From Holtermannia corniformis (Eukaryota > Basidiomycota > Tremellomycetes > Holtermanniales): a stretch of DNA of 64,000 bases. Under the pieces are notes generated by a model. The model made no database searches. It saw nothing but the letters and a program-made list of their open reading frames with translations, and was not told the origin of the DNA. The stretch covers positions 214,930-278,929 of the forward strand of contig BCIJ01000024.1 in NCBI GenBank assembly GCA_001599935.1, given 5' to 3'. Below are positions 23,898 to 37,708 of this stretch, piece after piece (the stretch's first letter is position 1; every line of letters begins with the position of its first letter). A program made the position numbers and the translations under genes.

Positions 23898-26800
23898 CGA
23901 TGCAATTCGTCATTGTACCTCCAATCTCCGGTGACGCACGCGTCCATTAACGCAAGAGAATGGAGATGAGCGGGTAGCGGTCGTTCTGCCTGACTCCAGC
24001 GATGCGCAGCGAGCACCCGCAGGTGGTGTAAGCTATCGATCAACCCATCTCGGTGATCCTTGTCGTGCCATGCGTCGGTGGCAGACAGCAGATGAATGCT
24101 TAGTGCCGTTTGTTGGGCTGCTGGGCTTGATCCCATGAAGAGCGAAAAGGTATCGATGGGATAAATGATCGTCGCAGGCTCGTTCGCCGCGAGCGTGACG
24201 GGCCTGATAGGTAGGCGATAGGGGTGGTGCACTGCGTAACCGTCGTGTCGACCGCTACTGAGCTGTGCAGTTGTGCTTGTAATGGATGACGGGGCTTGCG
24301 ATTGAGCGTGAGGATGCCGCAGCGGTCCGTCTAATTCAATTCCAACCGTCACGCAAAGAACACATAGCCGAGAGGGGGTCCGTGCATCGTGGACTAGGTC
24401 CAGCCATGCTGAGAAATGCGTCAGTCAGTTTGTAGCACATAGATGAATGGTCTCACCTCTCAACATTGTAGTTGTGGGAGTGGCGGCCAGGGCCACAATG
24501 ATGGTGCTGCTTGCAATGGCACAGCTGACGGCAACTTCGTATACCTTAGCGACGACATCTTGCTCGGTGCAAGTTGCGCGAGATACGTGCAAAGTCTTGC
24601 AAACCAATCGTTCCCCGAGGCCATCGACGCACGATATGTTGAGAAGCTCGCGTTCAGCATGCCAAGTGTAGGTGCAGTGCAAGGAAGTAGTATGTTGCAA
24701 TGGATCATGAGACAGCGTCGGCCATCCCAGAGAGAACTGAGGGGTCACCGTTGGGTTTGATCGTGCCCTTGTAAGGCTGAAGGCAGGGTTCTGGGAGAAT
24801 CCACCCGCGGTACGGGTCGACCTCGAGACGACGCCAACGATCGGCAGGTGACAGCGATTGTACACATCAAAGGCGATCTGAGTGAGCGAACCCGTCGTGG
24901 AAGGGCCCGGTATCAGATGAAGGATAACATCTTCGGGAAGATCCGTTGTTGACGCGAAAACGTCTTGCGCAACGTCCAACAATTGTCTGGGGCTATTTGA
25001 CGGCAGAACAACGTAGACGACAAGCCAACGGGTGTTGCGCGACTCGGTTGCAAGACCAGCTAGAAGTGTAAGCGACAAACAGAAGTATCGTCACTCACCG
25101 ATTCGACTACTCCAAGGCATACCTATGTCGATGATCGGCTGATGAGTAGCGTGTTCGCCCAGATGATACGCCTGTGTACGTTGAACACGAGTGGACAACA
25201 AATAGGTTGAATGCTCACCTCATAAGTTTGTGACATCCGCGTCATGAAGTCGAGACCATCAAACAAGCTCTGATCTCGTTCATCGGTGCATATCCAAGTC
25301 GCCGTGATGTCTTTGGCACCGCTCATTGGGGCGAGTCCCATTTCGCGCCAGAACAAAAGCGCGTCTCCATTGGTGACAAGACAGTCACCTATGTACCCAA
25401 CGGCGAACCGAGGGGCATTGACCATACGGAGCGCGCCTTCGTGTGCGGATCGGCGACTGTGTGTTGAGCTGGTCCGCCTGCGGGTTTTCGTCGGCGAGGG
25501 ATTGCCTGTTTCCTGTCATCTATAGTAATGGTATTTGATCTGAAGACCTACCGGCGAGTTCATGATAGGCTTGCAGTGTGAGCGAGTCTGATAACAGTGG
25601 CTGTGACAAAGGGATCGCTCGCGACGTGATTGGACCTCCGGTCAGGACGCTACAAAACGCATTGTTCCATACAGCTTCTCTGACAAGAAGTTGCAAGACG
25701 TCATGGTCCGGAGCTCTGGCAGCAGGTATGGGTGAGAGCGGAGGGGAAGGGGGAGCCCCCGGAAACGGGTAAACGTCCTTGTCACAGCGAACGGTCTGCA
25801 AGTGCAGTGCTGCGTCCCATGTCAAGGCAAAGGCGTTGATGTCGAAGTTCGGCTCGGTGTTCAGCCACAATAGCTCGCTCACAAGGCAGCGGTGACCTTG
25901 ATGGTTGAACTCGAATCCTACGCCGTGTTCGTTGGCAACACGTGAGGGAACTGACACCTCCGCTGCAACAGTGGCCGTGTTCGAGTCAGGGGTTTGCGGG
26001 GGTGTCGGTTCCGACGAGGGCGCTCGTGGGGTGGTCGGAGTCGGTAGTCGTAGTTGTTGATTGAGCCATGGTGCTACTGGCAGGACGTGCGATGCTTGAG
26101 TCCCGAGAACACTTGCTCGTAAACGCCTGATAAGAGATGGTCGAAGGGCGTCCTTTGAAGCGGCAACTCCATTTGCCACCTCTCGCCGATATCGCGAGTG
26201 CAGACCGTAGCTCTGCCCAGACAAAGGAAGTGGGACGTATCGCGCCACACCGCGGAAATTGTTGACACTCGGAGCATCGACCTGCAGAGAACGGGGTGGC
26301 GATACGAGTCTTGGCCTCGTGTCCATAGCGGTCGCCTCCGCACAGAACGGACGGCGCGGAATATCACTGTGAAATCGCAACGGGCTGACTTCGTTTGGAT
26401 GTGGCGAAGTTGCATGTTGCATGACTGGTGTGTCCATGGGTGGATCCACTGACTGCGTGTCGTTGACAACGGCCGTTGGCGGCTTGATGTCGGGAGCGTC
26501 GCACCCGGGCGTTGGCGCATCGAAAAAATCGAAGTCTGTCTCCGTGATGGCAGCAATTCCAATTTCCTGCGTTGGAAACACTTTGGGTGCCTGCTCGGAG
26601 GGGATCAAACCCGCGGACACATGGTGCTCGACTGCGTCGACGATCATATGATCGTCCGCAGTTTGTGGTTCAGCTTGAACGATCGGATCCAGCCCTCCCA
26701 TCACCTCTTCTGCCGGACCGGGAGACGAAGCAGCGGAAAAGAGATCGTCATCGCTGCCATCGGCGAGCATCATGGCGATTGTGTCGTCAACTGTGTTGCG

Positions 26801-28051
26801 AACGTTTTGCGGTTGTTCGTCGAGTTGTGGCAGCGGAGTATCGATCCCATCGTTGGGCTCATCCATCCGGGCGCAGGCATCAAATATAGCTGAAGACTCG
26901 TTTGCCAGAGAGCCGACCTCTGGCGCTCGTAGAGTTGTCACAGCTGAGCTACTAAAGCCACCCGAATCGACTACTTCGTCCTCGGCTAGGTGATCGGGCC
27001 AGATAGCGAGTACACCCTCCGCCGGGTTATCAGGGGATTCTTGCGCCTGACGTGGCTTCTGGTTCGAGAAGGGACACCAAAAAACGCTCCATTCCCACTC
27101 GGCGGTCTCAGACTGCGGATGTCCTTCACGCAAGGATTGCAACGAAGATATCAAACGCGCTCGGTCCGCCGGTGATGGATCCAGCGATGCGACGTAGTGA
27201 GCAACGGTATCGGACGGTGTAAGCTTGTAGCCTTTCCCTCTTGAGAATAGGCGGTTACGCTGCAGAAAGCCCTGACGGGTGGATGGACGAGGTGAGATGA
27301 TCAGGAGGAGAGTTGTGTCAGTGATGGGCATCAGGTCGATTCTATAAAGACTTTCAGTGCCTGTGGGAACGTGTGACTGAAAGCACGTACTGATGCTCCC
27401 GAGACATCCCTATAGGCCAACGACCTTCCCATGACGCTAAACGGGCGAAGATTGCTTGCGCAAGGATATCCCATGTCGTTTGCAATGCACGAGCTGCCAA
27501 AGCCCCGCAGCCGCCTCCAATACACAGACTCTCGAGCTGCGTCAACGAGTGTGTCGAGCCGTTTACAGGAAGAGAGCTGGCCCGGCAATGGCAACTGCAA
27601 GACGCATGTCTCTGAGAACAGGGCACGATGTCGCTTGGCTGGAGAGTGCGCAAGATTGGGTTATGCTCTGATTGTCATGTCAGTATCTCACGATTACTTC
27701 TATAGCCTGCTCACCTTGCAACCCCACTACTGCAGCGGGAGCGTGCTGTTCGCCTTGACAGGTGAACACCCAAAGCTCTGACCGTCCGGACACGGTGGTC
27801 ACGCCCGCTGCTCGAAGCGAGCTTGGTGACACAATAGCGGCACAGGTTCGGAGTAACAAGGTCTTGTCGACCGACCCTGGAGGCGTTGTCGAATCGTTCC
27901 CGGCATTGATCGACTGCCATGCCTCGAAGAGATGATTGCGTGGTGTGGCGGGTGACAAGGCCCTCTCGTCGGTAAATCGACGGACATGCAAGATGTTATT
28001 CGGTTCGAGCAGCTCGATACGCCAGTGACCTTTGATGATGTTGTCGGCCAT
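23894..28051 (-). CDS. MED13: Mediator complex subunit 13 (kinase module)
   Basis: MED13 links the CDK8 kinase module to core Mediator. The ATG at 28051 starts MADNIIKGHWRIELLEPNNIL. The N-terminal Med13_N region continues through LAIWPDHLAED (in the large exon 25520-27331), followed by a long low-complexity acidic and Ser/Pro-rich middle. The C-terminal Med13_C part (about 23.9-25.4 kb) has NTRWLVVYVVLPSN, PEDVILHLIPGPST, GRSNPTVTPQFSLGWP-like and LNISCVDGLGERLVCKTL. It closes with HLHSLALMDACVTGDWRY-NDELHR and TAG (23894-23896). I estimate 1,200-1,300 residues, small for the family. An in-frame TTG lies 33 nt upstream of the chosen ATG and is not needed. Confidence 0.82.
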
Positions 28052-28385
28052 GGCTGCTGGGTGCTGGCGTTCGGCCTCAATCAAGAGTAACTTGGGCCTA
28101 GCACCAAGTATGGCATTTGTTAGCGTTGTGCTTGACGAGCCGTCACACAGCTAGCACATAACCTCCCTTACCGTTGATTTAACCGCGACAAAGTTTAGCG
28201 TTCACGTGCCTCGACAAGCTCTGCTTCCTCCTCTCGACTACAATCTTCGAGGCGGCTTCACTGCATGCATGAACAACCCGATCAACGCTCATGCAGTGCA
28301 GGCAGCTGCGTGTCATGGTGCACTGAGAAATATTGCATGTCGTAATTGTCCGTTCAGCCTCTCTGGCGATGCAGTGCGAAAGCGA
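28052..28385. other. Intergenic, no gene seen
   Basis: 334 bp between the MED13 start and the end of the alpha-glucan synthase, both on the minus strand. It should hold the MED13 promoter and the synthase 3' end. A plus-strand open frame starting near 28206 overlaps the synthase terminus and lacks family features. Confidence 0.5.
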
Positions 28386-31300
28386 TCACGGTTTGCTCTG
28401 CCATGTCTATCAGCATGCTTCGACGCTTTGTACGAGTCCGAAGCAGCTCACAAGTTGTTCTTTTCGGAAAAATGTAAAGTAGCCAACGGGTATCGCAAGC
28501 GGCACGGCGGGTCAGTCAAGGCTCATGATGAGAAGGTGGAAGACCTACTTGGCATACGAGACACAGCCAGAATGCCCATTCCTGTGTGCAGGTGTCAATC
28601 CCCGACCGTGGTTCGCCATGAAAAGTACTGACCTTGAGCGGGTTGTTTGCTCCTGTGCCACCGACGTCCCACTTGGCCGGGTCAGGGAAGACGCCACCTG
28701 GTCCAACCTAAGGACGTATTAGGTCCTGCTTTCTTGTCGCCGTCATAGTAGCCATACCTTGTTGGGTGCGGTTGCCCGAGCGACCATCACGACAATGGAG
28801 CCGAGCATTTGAGCACCCGCTAGTGTTGCACATACGTGCAATCGAGACAAAGTCTGATTGAACGTCAGCACACTGCCTTGTTCTGGCGGACAACACTCAC
28901 CTGCAGCAAAATCATGCCACTGAGCAGATAGCGGTCAGTTACTGCACGTCGCACATATCTCAGACTCACAGGCCGACTCCTTGGATCGCGTCAAGAACAC
29001 CCAACCACAACCACAATGCCGTCGCACTAGTCGATGAGCGCGGTTCGAGGCCCCAGGGGAAGACTTACATGTACGGTCCAGCATCACCACCCCAAGGAAT
29101 GTAGAGGGCGATACCAGAAACACCCCAGAACATCTGACACCATCGCGGGCAGCCGAGACCCACGGCAAACACTGGGAGAAGCCAAGAGTGAATCTTTGCG
29201 TAGCCTGTAAAGCTTCAGCGCAGGTCAGACAGCACGATTGGACACTGACGAATCAGAATTCCCATCAAAAGACCCCAGACGCCGATGAAGAAGATGGCAA
29301 TCATGACAACGACTGCCCATGCGGGCACGCCGCCGTTGTTCCACAAGAAGCTCCAATTCCGTCCGCTGCGCGAAGTTAGCACAATGCTTGATAGTCACGC
29401 TGTACTCACTATGGCGCGCTAAGCCAGTACTACGGTAAAAGTGAGTACTCGAAAGTAGGTACATACACGGCACTGACGTTGCGAAGAACCTCGGAAATCA
29501 TGAACCAAATGACAAGCTTCCTGCGGGCGAGCGTCTTGAAGAAGTTGGGTACATAGGGCGGGATCTGTAGGCATCAGCACTTTTCTGTTCGGCGCCTGAC
29601 AACTCACTTGACGGTAGTAATCCGGGAGACCGCGGAACATGACATAGGCAAAACTCAAGCTCATCACCGCCAAAGGCCACACAATGTACATGACAGCACG
29701 AGGTGCCTGGTACACATCGGGATCCTTGCCGTTGAGCGAAGCACCCCAGTACCACAGGGCCGACACTGTTATGATCAGCTACTATTGTTGGCTCATCTTC
29801 GTCACTTACCCCAGATCTGCTGCAATCCCTGCACAATGCAGGCGCGTAAAATCCACACTTCGGTTGCAGCGCCAGCCTCTTCACCAAAGTTGAGCCCGAA
29901 AAACAAGAAGCCAGCCGCCGACGCGACACCGTAGCCTGCAATCATGTTAGCTGAGCACTTGTCTCGACGCTGCAACTTACACCAGGTCGCCACCGAGGTG
30001 ATCGTCTTTTGCGGAGGGATGAAGACGCCATGCAACGACGGAAGCCCGATGAGGAAGAAAGCAATGGCAAAACTGCACACCGCGTCAGCGCACAACACAA
30101 TGTCGAGGAATACACACATGAGCCACGGCACAGTCAGAACCCATACTGAAGGGCGCATGCGGAACAGCGTGTACCATACAATTGAAGCAACGAAGAAGAT
30201 TGCACCAATGATGTAAAGGTCCACCGCGGTTTGCGTGTTGTTACCGGTGAGCAAGGTCAATTGGAACGAGGTCTAAGATGTTTCAGTGATGTTGCCAGGC
30301 GATGATTGCAGTCCGACTTACGGCACTAAGGAGCTACACCGACGGAATCGTGATCAGCCCTCATAAAGCACTCCACACCACTACACACCTGTCCGAATGA
30401 GATGATGATGGTGTACAATGGCCAGCCAGCGATAGAACGCTGCATGAAGATCTGCAAGCGCGTCATGCTGGCGTCTTGTCCCGGTTCGTCGTAGTTTTGA
30501 TCGCCATAGCCATCTGGTGGTGATTCGTGGGTACCCATCGAATAAGGAGCTATAGGGAGATCGTTGGTGACTGCCAGACGGTCAAGTTGCGTCGAAAGAC
30601 GCAGAAACAGTGCTCACATTCTGGGCGATACCCGTCCACCATGCTAGGTGCGCGCGAGTTCATGAAAGAGTCTCGTGACGATTTGACACTCATCGCTGCA
30701 CGCCATGAGCAATTACCACGACAAGTCAAAGCGGAACGTACAAGACATCTTCTCGCGCTTGACTTCCGTGAAGAAGGCCTTTTCGCTCTTCATCAAGAAT
30801 TTCTCAATGCAGAGATCTCCCTTCGAGTTGTCCGCAGACAAGTTTTGTAATCTTTGTACGAAAGATTGCGCAACCTCCCCATCGGCGTCGGTAAACTGAG
30901 CGCAAGATCAGTAGGACAAAGCACGTATCACCAGCGCACTCACTGTTTCGATGGCCTTGTTCAGTGGCGACGAGCTGCCCTTCTCATCCATAATCGAGGA
31001 GATGGAGTCGAACGATGAAGCGCGAGAGTGAGTTGTGAAAGGCCGGTTGGGAGCAACATTGCCGTTCAGACTGTCCATGCTCTGGCGATGCTCGAGGAAA
31101 GGGTCCTTGACACCCTTGGCCTGGCGTGCGATCTGACGGTTCGCAGCAGCCAAAAAGTTGTCGTAGGACTGCGATCCATTCGGATCCCGTCCAGCAGAAA
31201 AGTTGGAGCCGACCGCTGTGGTGTCGCCCATATCAGAGCTGGCCTGGGAATGGTAACGCTCCGAGCCCTCTTCATCCTCGTAGATGTCATCGCCGTGAGG

Positions 31301-34300
31301 GCTATAGCCGTCGCCTCGCAGATGGAAGTTTGCCTGCTTGCGTCCGGGACCGCCGTGCTCGCCCTCATGTCCACCCGCATTGGGATCCTCATCATAGAAC
31401 GACTCCGCAGAGGAGCGGTGGGACTGCCTCCTCGCCCGATCGTCGTCCCCAGCTTGATCACCCTCGAACCGACGGTGATACAATGCGCCCGACGCACTGA
31501 GCTGGTTCGGGTTGAAGTTGTCCTGCGGCTGTACATCATTCAATCGCTGGTCTTGTTGACCAAGAGGACTGCTTGGGGTACCAGGTGATCCAGGCTGCGA
31601 GTCGGGCGTTTGGGCGCCTGATCGCTGGCTCCAATCGATACGCTGGATGCTCGACGAGCTGTAGCCTTGCTGCGAGTACAGGCTGCCGGGTTCCGGGACG
31701 TGGGCATCATCGTACGCCCAAGCATTCTCGCCGGCGGTAGCGCGGCTGACAACGATACTGCGGCGTTGGAAATCTTCAAGTCGCTGACGCCACTCCACGA
31801 CAGGGAACCGCTGCACGGCAGATCGGGCACGCAGAATGGCGCGTTCCTCGTCTGTAGACTTCAAGGCGAGTTTGATCGTCTTGGTCAATTGCGACAACAT
31901 GTGTACCGTGGCACTACTTTCGACCGGGAACCACTGTGGATTGTCAGCGGTCATCAAGAAGAAGGGCCGTTACGTACCCAACCCGGCATCAAGCCAAGAC
32001 CACCAAGACGTGCACCAACACCAAGAGCACCCTTGCGCCCGAATTCTACCGCGACAAGACCGAAAGGCTCGTCACGAGATGGAATCAAGGCAAAGTCGGC
32101 CCCACTGAAGAGGTATGGCGGTAGCGAGGTGAATTCGGGTTTGGAGAAAACGCGGTCGGGGTACATCTCCATGAGGCGGGCGAGCTTTTCGGCAGCGAAG
32201 CGACCGTACAAGTCGATGACGGGCCCGACGCAGATGAGCTGAATTTTGGGCTTCTTGTCAAGCCTGATGGCGTCAGTATGTCCACTCGAGCCAATCACAG
32301 TACTTACAGCGAGGGCATGACATCGGCAATCAGATCAACGCCCTTCTGTTTCGACCAACGTCCAACGAAAACAAAGAGCTGAATCTCAAGTCAGCATGCG
32401 CATCCCTTACGTCCGTTGCAACTTACATCGGCAGTGGGATCCTGCTTGATGCCAGCCCATTCCTGTGCCAACCGCTTTTGTTCTGGCCGCTTTGCCTCGG
32501 ACTCCTCGTCGACAGTGATCTTGTCCACGGCCATTGGCTGGGCTTCGAGTGCGGCGATGTCGGTAGGATCCGGATTAGGCAGTGAATCAATGTTGCGCAA
32601 AGTCCAAAGGGCGGGGTACCTAGCCCAACTGCGTTTACCGTACTTGTCGGACACACCAGCGACACCGATACTCTTTTGATGGTGACTGATGAAGCTCGCC
32701 GCAGCGTGGAGCAGGTTGAAGGTGTTGCCGAATTGCACGTACTTGCTGCAGATCTCCTTGGGGATGTTGAAAGCCGCACAAACTTCCTTCATCTCATCCT
32801 TGGTGCGAAGGGGCCAGAGACCCTGGAATTCGGCATTGTGGAGCGACAAGCAGACCGGCACAACCTTGGGCAGGAGGTACAAAGGTGCGAGTGCGCCGTG
32901 ATAGTCGTTGATGTGATAGATGTCGATGACCGGGTTGCGCCGAATGGCCTCCGCGATAGCTTGATTCCATGTCGAGTAGAAGATAGCAGAGCTGAGATCG
33001 TCCATTCGTTGCGGGTAGGGGTCAGACTTTGTCTGCGCGCGGAAGACGGGACTGTCAAGGATGACATATGTGATGTTATCCACGACATGCAGCTCGACTT
33101 CGATGAGGTATGGTTCGCCAAAGATGATGACCTCGATCGGCTCGGCATATTCTCCCTGTGGATACTCGAGATCCTTGACTTTCGGAATCACCCAGATGAG
33201 ATCAACATCAGACATGGCTTTGCCCATGAGTGTCGACATGACACCGAGCCCACCAATCTTGACTTTGAGCTTCCAATCGAGAATCTCGTATTCAAGCGTT
33301 GCGATGAGCACCTTGCGGCGCTTGGAAGGGATCTCGGGCCACCCTATGAGTTTGGCGGGCGTGCTGTGCTTGCCAGCTTTCTCGTTGACGGGTACGACAG
33401 CGGCACCAGTAGTTGCCATTGTCATTTCCTTCTTATCCGCGCCGATTGGGAAATAGTTGGTCTCTTTCGTTGGCTTGATACCCCACTTGTTCACCTTGAT
33501 GGCGTAGAACGAGTATCGGAACACGGCAGCGGCAATGAACGCCGTGATGAGGGGTATGGCAACGAGCAGAGCAAAGAGGATAATGCTGACGTTCTGGTGA
33601 CCGATCGGCGTTACTGACCAAGCTCCAGTCTTGTCGTTGACGTTGAGTGTCCATGCGAGATAAGGACTGGGCGGCAGCGACATGTTGAGGTAGTTGGGCG
33701 ATAGCGCGTTGGGGGGCAGCCGGTCGATGATGCCGTCGCCATCGGCGTCACCGTAGAAGTAGTCGTCAAAGCCAAAGACGTTGAGCTGCACATAAGAAGG
33801 CCATGATGCCATCAACGGTATCGACCAGTCGCCGTTGTCGTTGTCAAAGTCGGAATCAATGCCAAGATCAAAGCCCCAGTTGTTGAACGAGCCGCGAGCC
33901 AGCAACTGCGGCCAGCGTCTTTGTCCACTGTAATCCACGTCGCCATGCACAATGTGGGTCGCCGATTGAGCAATTGAGGACCAGTATTGCACCTGGATGT
34001 GCTGACCATCCCACCATTTCTTGTCAAAGGTCGAGTCAGGGACGGTCGTGGCGGTACCGTCATAATCTTGCCAATCCGACCACTCCTGGCCGTAGGTGCC
34101 AGAGTAGCGGAATCGGTCGGCACCGTATGCAGTGTGGTTGAGCGTGTAGGCGCCATCCACCTTGCTCAGCAGGGTCGAGCTGTAGTCTGCTTCCTCGGGC
34201 CACACCATTGGATTGTCGATCGTCCCCTTGCGCAACATCAAGTGATCACGCGAGTTGGTTGTAATGTCAGCAGCGTCCGCGCGGGGATTGTCGATGATGA

Positions 34301-37106
34301 TGTCGTAAATGCCATCGGGCGCATTCTGGATTGTTGCCGACCACACCCAATGCGACGGTGCCACAGCGCCAATAACCTGTGCGGGCTCGGCTGCGAGCTG
34401 GTCGGCTGACATTACGGCGCAATTGACTGAATTGGTGTCAAGCGCCGGTGTGCCATCCGCACCTCGGAAGTTGATCGAGATCGAGTTGGTGACCGAAGTG
34501 CATTGCATTTCGGTGTCGAACTCGATAGTGATCTGTATCTCGTTTGACGTGGAAAGGATGCGCGCATCGTGACCGGGTGTAAAGCGCGTCATGGCCGGGT
34601 GCTGCTGTACCCAGTTGGTGATCGGCACAAATGCTTTGTAGGAGAACGGATCGAGGGTAACGGTCGGTAGACATCCACGCCAAGGTGCTGCACTATCGTT
34701 GTTGTACGACTCGAGTGAGTCCTCGAGAGTGTGCTCGTCGTATGGGTACAATAGGTTTTTGACCGTCGTGCTCGCGTAGGGCGACGCGATCCAGTTCTCG
34801 TCGGCCTTGCAATCGTGAGTGTATGTCGTCGTCTTGTTTTCGTTGGTGTACAAGAGCCAGACGGGGATGCTACCATTCCCGCTGAACTTGCCCCCGGTCT
34901 GAGTCTGAAGGGGTGCGCGGCCGGTGGACCACATGCCGATCTCCGTCTGGGTGACGTTCGAACCCGGCAATTGGATACGGTAGGTCCAATTACCCCATTG
35001 CACGAGATTGAAACCGTCCATGAGCGATGGGAACTGGGTTCGCAGAAAGTTTTGCTGCTTGATGGTACGCCGCGTGCCGGTGGTGGGATCAAAGTGGTCG
35101 AGTGAGTTCCAATCATCGTCGCAGCCTGTCAAAGCCTTGTCGTACGGCATGTTGTAGTACTGACTCGAGCCCATCCGGTAGCAACCATGCCGTTGCCAGG
35201 CGCGGCTGGAGATCATCGATTGACGACCGTACAGGTAGTTGGCTGCACCGTTATCGTACAGGTACAGCTCCTGCTCCTCGCCGTACCACAGCAAGGGCAT
35301 GCCGGGCAGAACCAGAGTGCTGATGAAGATGCCTAAAGCTTGGCGCTCGGTACCGTTCGCCAAACTTGGCCAACGGAAGACATCCTGGTTGGTGATTCCA
35401 AACATGTGGCGCGGATCAAACTCGTTCGTGATGGGATTGAGGAAGTCGTTTGTGACCACAAGCTGGTTCCAGGCGGTGACAAAGTTGACGTCAATGTCGT
35501 ACGCGACGTTGAGGTTACCGTCCATTCCGAGGAAGCGACAGAGCGATCGGTAGACCGAGTAATGGAACGCAGCCGAATCGAGACCGGCATTGTTCTCGTC
35601 ACGAAGAAAGTATTGACGCTGATCCTGAGTCATGTTGGTCGCGTCGAGGAATGAGGGGGGACGCTGCTGCGGCGTTCGACCGCGGCCACTGCAAGACGTC
35701 AACGGAGTTCGACCTCGCAAGACACACTTACATGTACAGAGCACCAAACGTATCACCACCAGTGATTTCACCCGGAATGAAGAAGTTTGTCTTGTTGAAC
35801 TGCTTGGCGCATTCGCGTGTATGCGACGACCAATCGGCCATGAAGCCCACAGTGACCTGGGTCGCCTTGTCGATACGGATACCGTCGATGTCGAGAGCCT
35901 CGATAGACAAGCAGCCGAAGCGCTTGAGCTTGTCCGCAGACGCAGTCGACCACTCTCGCAAACGATCCTGCACGGAAGCGAACTTGGCGAGCTGACGTTG
36001 CCAATCCGGGCTGCGGTGTGTCAGCCTCGGACTTGATTCTCACCATGGACACGCACAAAACACCGAAAGCCTCGATGTCACCGTACTGATCGAATTCACT
36101 TGCATAACAACCCGTCTTGCCGGGGTCGATGATGCTTCCGTCGTCAAGCCAGAATGTCGGCAGCTCGCAGGTGTCATTGTACACTGTGGTTATCAGTGCG
36201 CTGCAAGTGACAACCATGCTCGACGTACCATTGGTGAAGTTGAAGTCGGGGTAGTAGTCAAAGCCCCAAGGAGCATATGTCGGCCGCTTCCATTGCGCCT
36301 CGTACTCATCGATGCTGAACGGCGTCGATGTGTTCAAGTGACTATGGAGACATGAGTTTCGACTCTGAACATACGCGTGTCACGTACTCTTTGAATCCGA
36401 TAAAGTCACCCATGGTCCCGACGGTGAAATCAAGAATGATGTACATCCCGCGAGCGTGCATCTCATCAATCAGCTGGCCCCAGTGTTCGAGCGTGCCGTA
36501 ATGCGGATCCAACAAGGTGAAATCGATGGCAGAGTAGCCTGTGCTTGGGGTAAGTCAGACTGCGGTATCATGCAAAGAACTGACCGTCGGCTTGCCATGG
36601 CATGTTGAGAAAGTAGGTTCCTGCAATGTAAATCGATCGAACACCCATCCCTTGAAGGTAGTCGAGCCCGCGAGCGTTCAAAAGCCCCTCTGCATCGCCT
36701 CCGTTGCGCAAGTTGACTTCGCGGTGATCGTACTCGTACATTGTCTTGAAAAAGTCGTCATTCGAAGGGTCGCCGTCCATCCATTTGTCCAGCAAAAGGG
36801 TGTAACAAGGCAATTCCTGTCTAAGGTCAGCCACGTTCGGCTGTATCTGATTTTCACGCACTCTCCAGTTTTCAGGGGAAGGCGTGTATGTCGTATTGGC
36901 TCGTACAGTCGAGTAATCGGCGATTGCAGTCGCATCTGGGACCATCAGCTCCACATCCGCTCGAGCCAGCGCCACGCGTGCTGACCTTGATTCTTGTTGA
37001 TGTTCCAGGCGTCAAGCGAAGCGTTGTAGCGAAGCGCGCATGCGGCAGGCAGGCAGCAAAGAGCAGCGAGCGCGAGGGCAAGCGGCCGTCTACTGAGAAA
37101 CGACAT
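28386..37106 (-). CDS. AGS1: Cell-wall alpha-1,3-glucan synthase
   Basis: The enzyme makes alpha-1,3-glucan at the plasma membrane. ATG at 37106 opens a signal peptide ([17 protein letters not shown]... cut near ACA/LRYN). The extracellular GH13 amylase-like domain follows, with the nucleophile motif [14 protein letters not shown] and the block [12 protein letters not shown] single membrane segment ([20 protein letters not shown]) leads to a cytosolic GT5 glycogen-synthase-type domain, with [32 protein letters not shown] and [14 protein letters not shown]. After a Ser/Pro-rich linker, the C-terminal third is multi-pass ([35 protein letters not shown] and others). The end is [15 protein letters not shown] with TGA at 28386-28388. 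About 2,400 residues, the normal size and order for fungal Ags1. The 3' part is cut by many introns of about 50 nt while 32.4-35.8 kb is one long exon. Confidence 0.93.
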
Positions 37107-37708
37107 TGCGCCGCGTCGGCTCGTCAAAGTTGGTAGCAGGCGTCTAGACGGATGCGAGTCGTGCAGATTCGTCGCCAAAGAGGCCTCGCCTACGGGCCTA
37201 GAGCAATCGTAGCCTTGCGGGCGGGTCGTCCAGGCTCGTGCAGAGGAAAAGAGACGTGTCGATAAGACGGCCAAGAGCGCACGCCCGTCCGAGAACTCAA
37301 AGGGCCGGTGGACCGTGAGGCAGGAACGGCTCGTGCTGAAGCGTGTCCTGAACTGGTTTTCGTGGAGTCGTGCCGGGGTCGTTGGCCGAGGGGACGAGGG
37401 TCGTGGACAGCTGAGAAGAGCTGACTCGGATGCGACAGAGCCGCTGGCTATGCTGCTGGAACGCTTCCCGTTTGCCGATGCTGCTGAGCGTGCTGCCGAC
37501 GGTGCGCTAACGCTGAGCTGGATCGACGACGTCGCGAGAGGCGGTACGCGCTGAGCGTGCGGCACAGACGGTGCGCGTTTCCCGATCGGGTAGTGCCACG
37601 GTGCACCCCAGGGGTACACCGCGTTCAGCTCGGGATCACGCCCACGTGAGCGTCGGCACCGCCTCGCAACTTTGGCCACCTTTTGGCAGCGCTCAGGCCA
37701 TCTCGGTC
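37107..37708. promoter_or_regulatory. Divergent intergenic region (AGS1 / membrane protein)
   Basis: 602 bp between divergent start codons. No credible gene. I see no recognisable binding-site array; it must contain the AGS1 promoter. Confidence 0.5.

Noticed and set aside
28206..28631. 141-residue plus-strand frame before AGS1
   Set aside because: It overlaps the antisense of the AGS1 C-terminus (HEQ-KEQLSKP end and preceding intron) and has no motif or codon pattern of its own.
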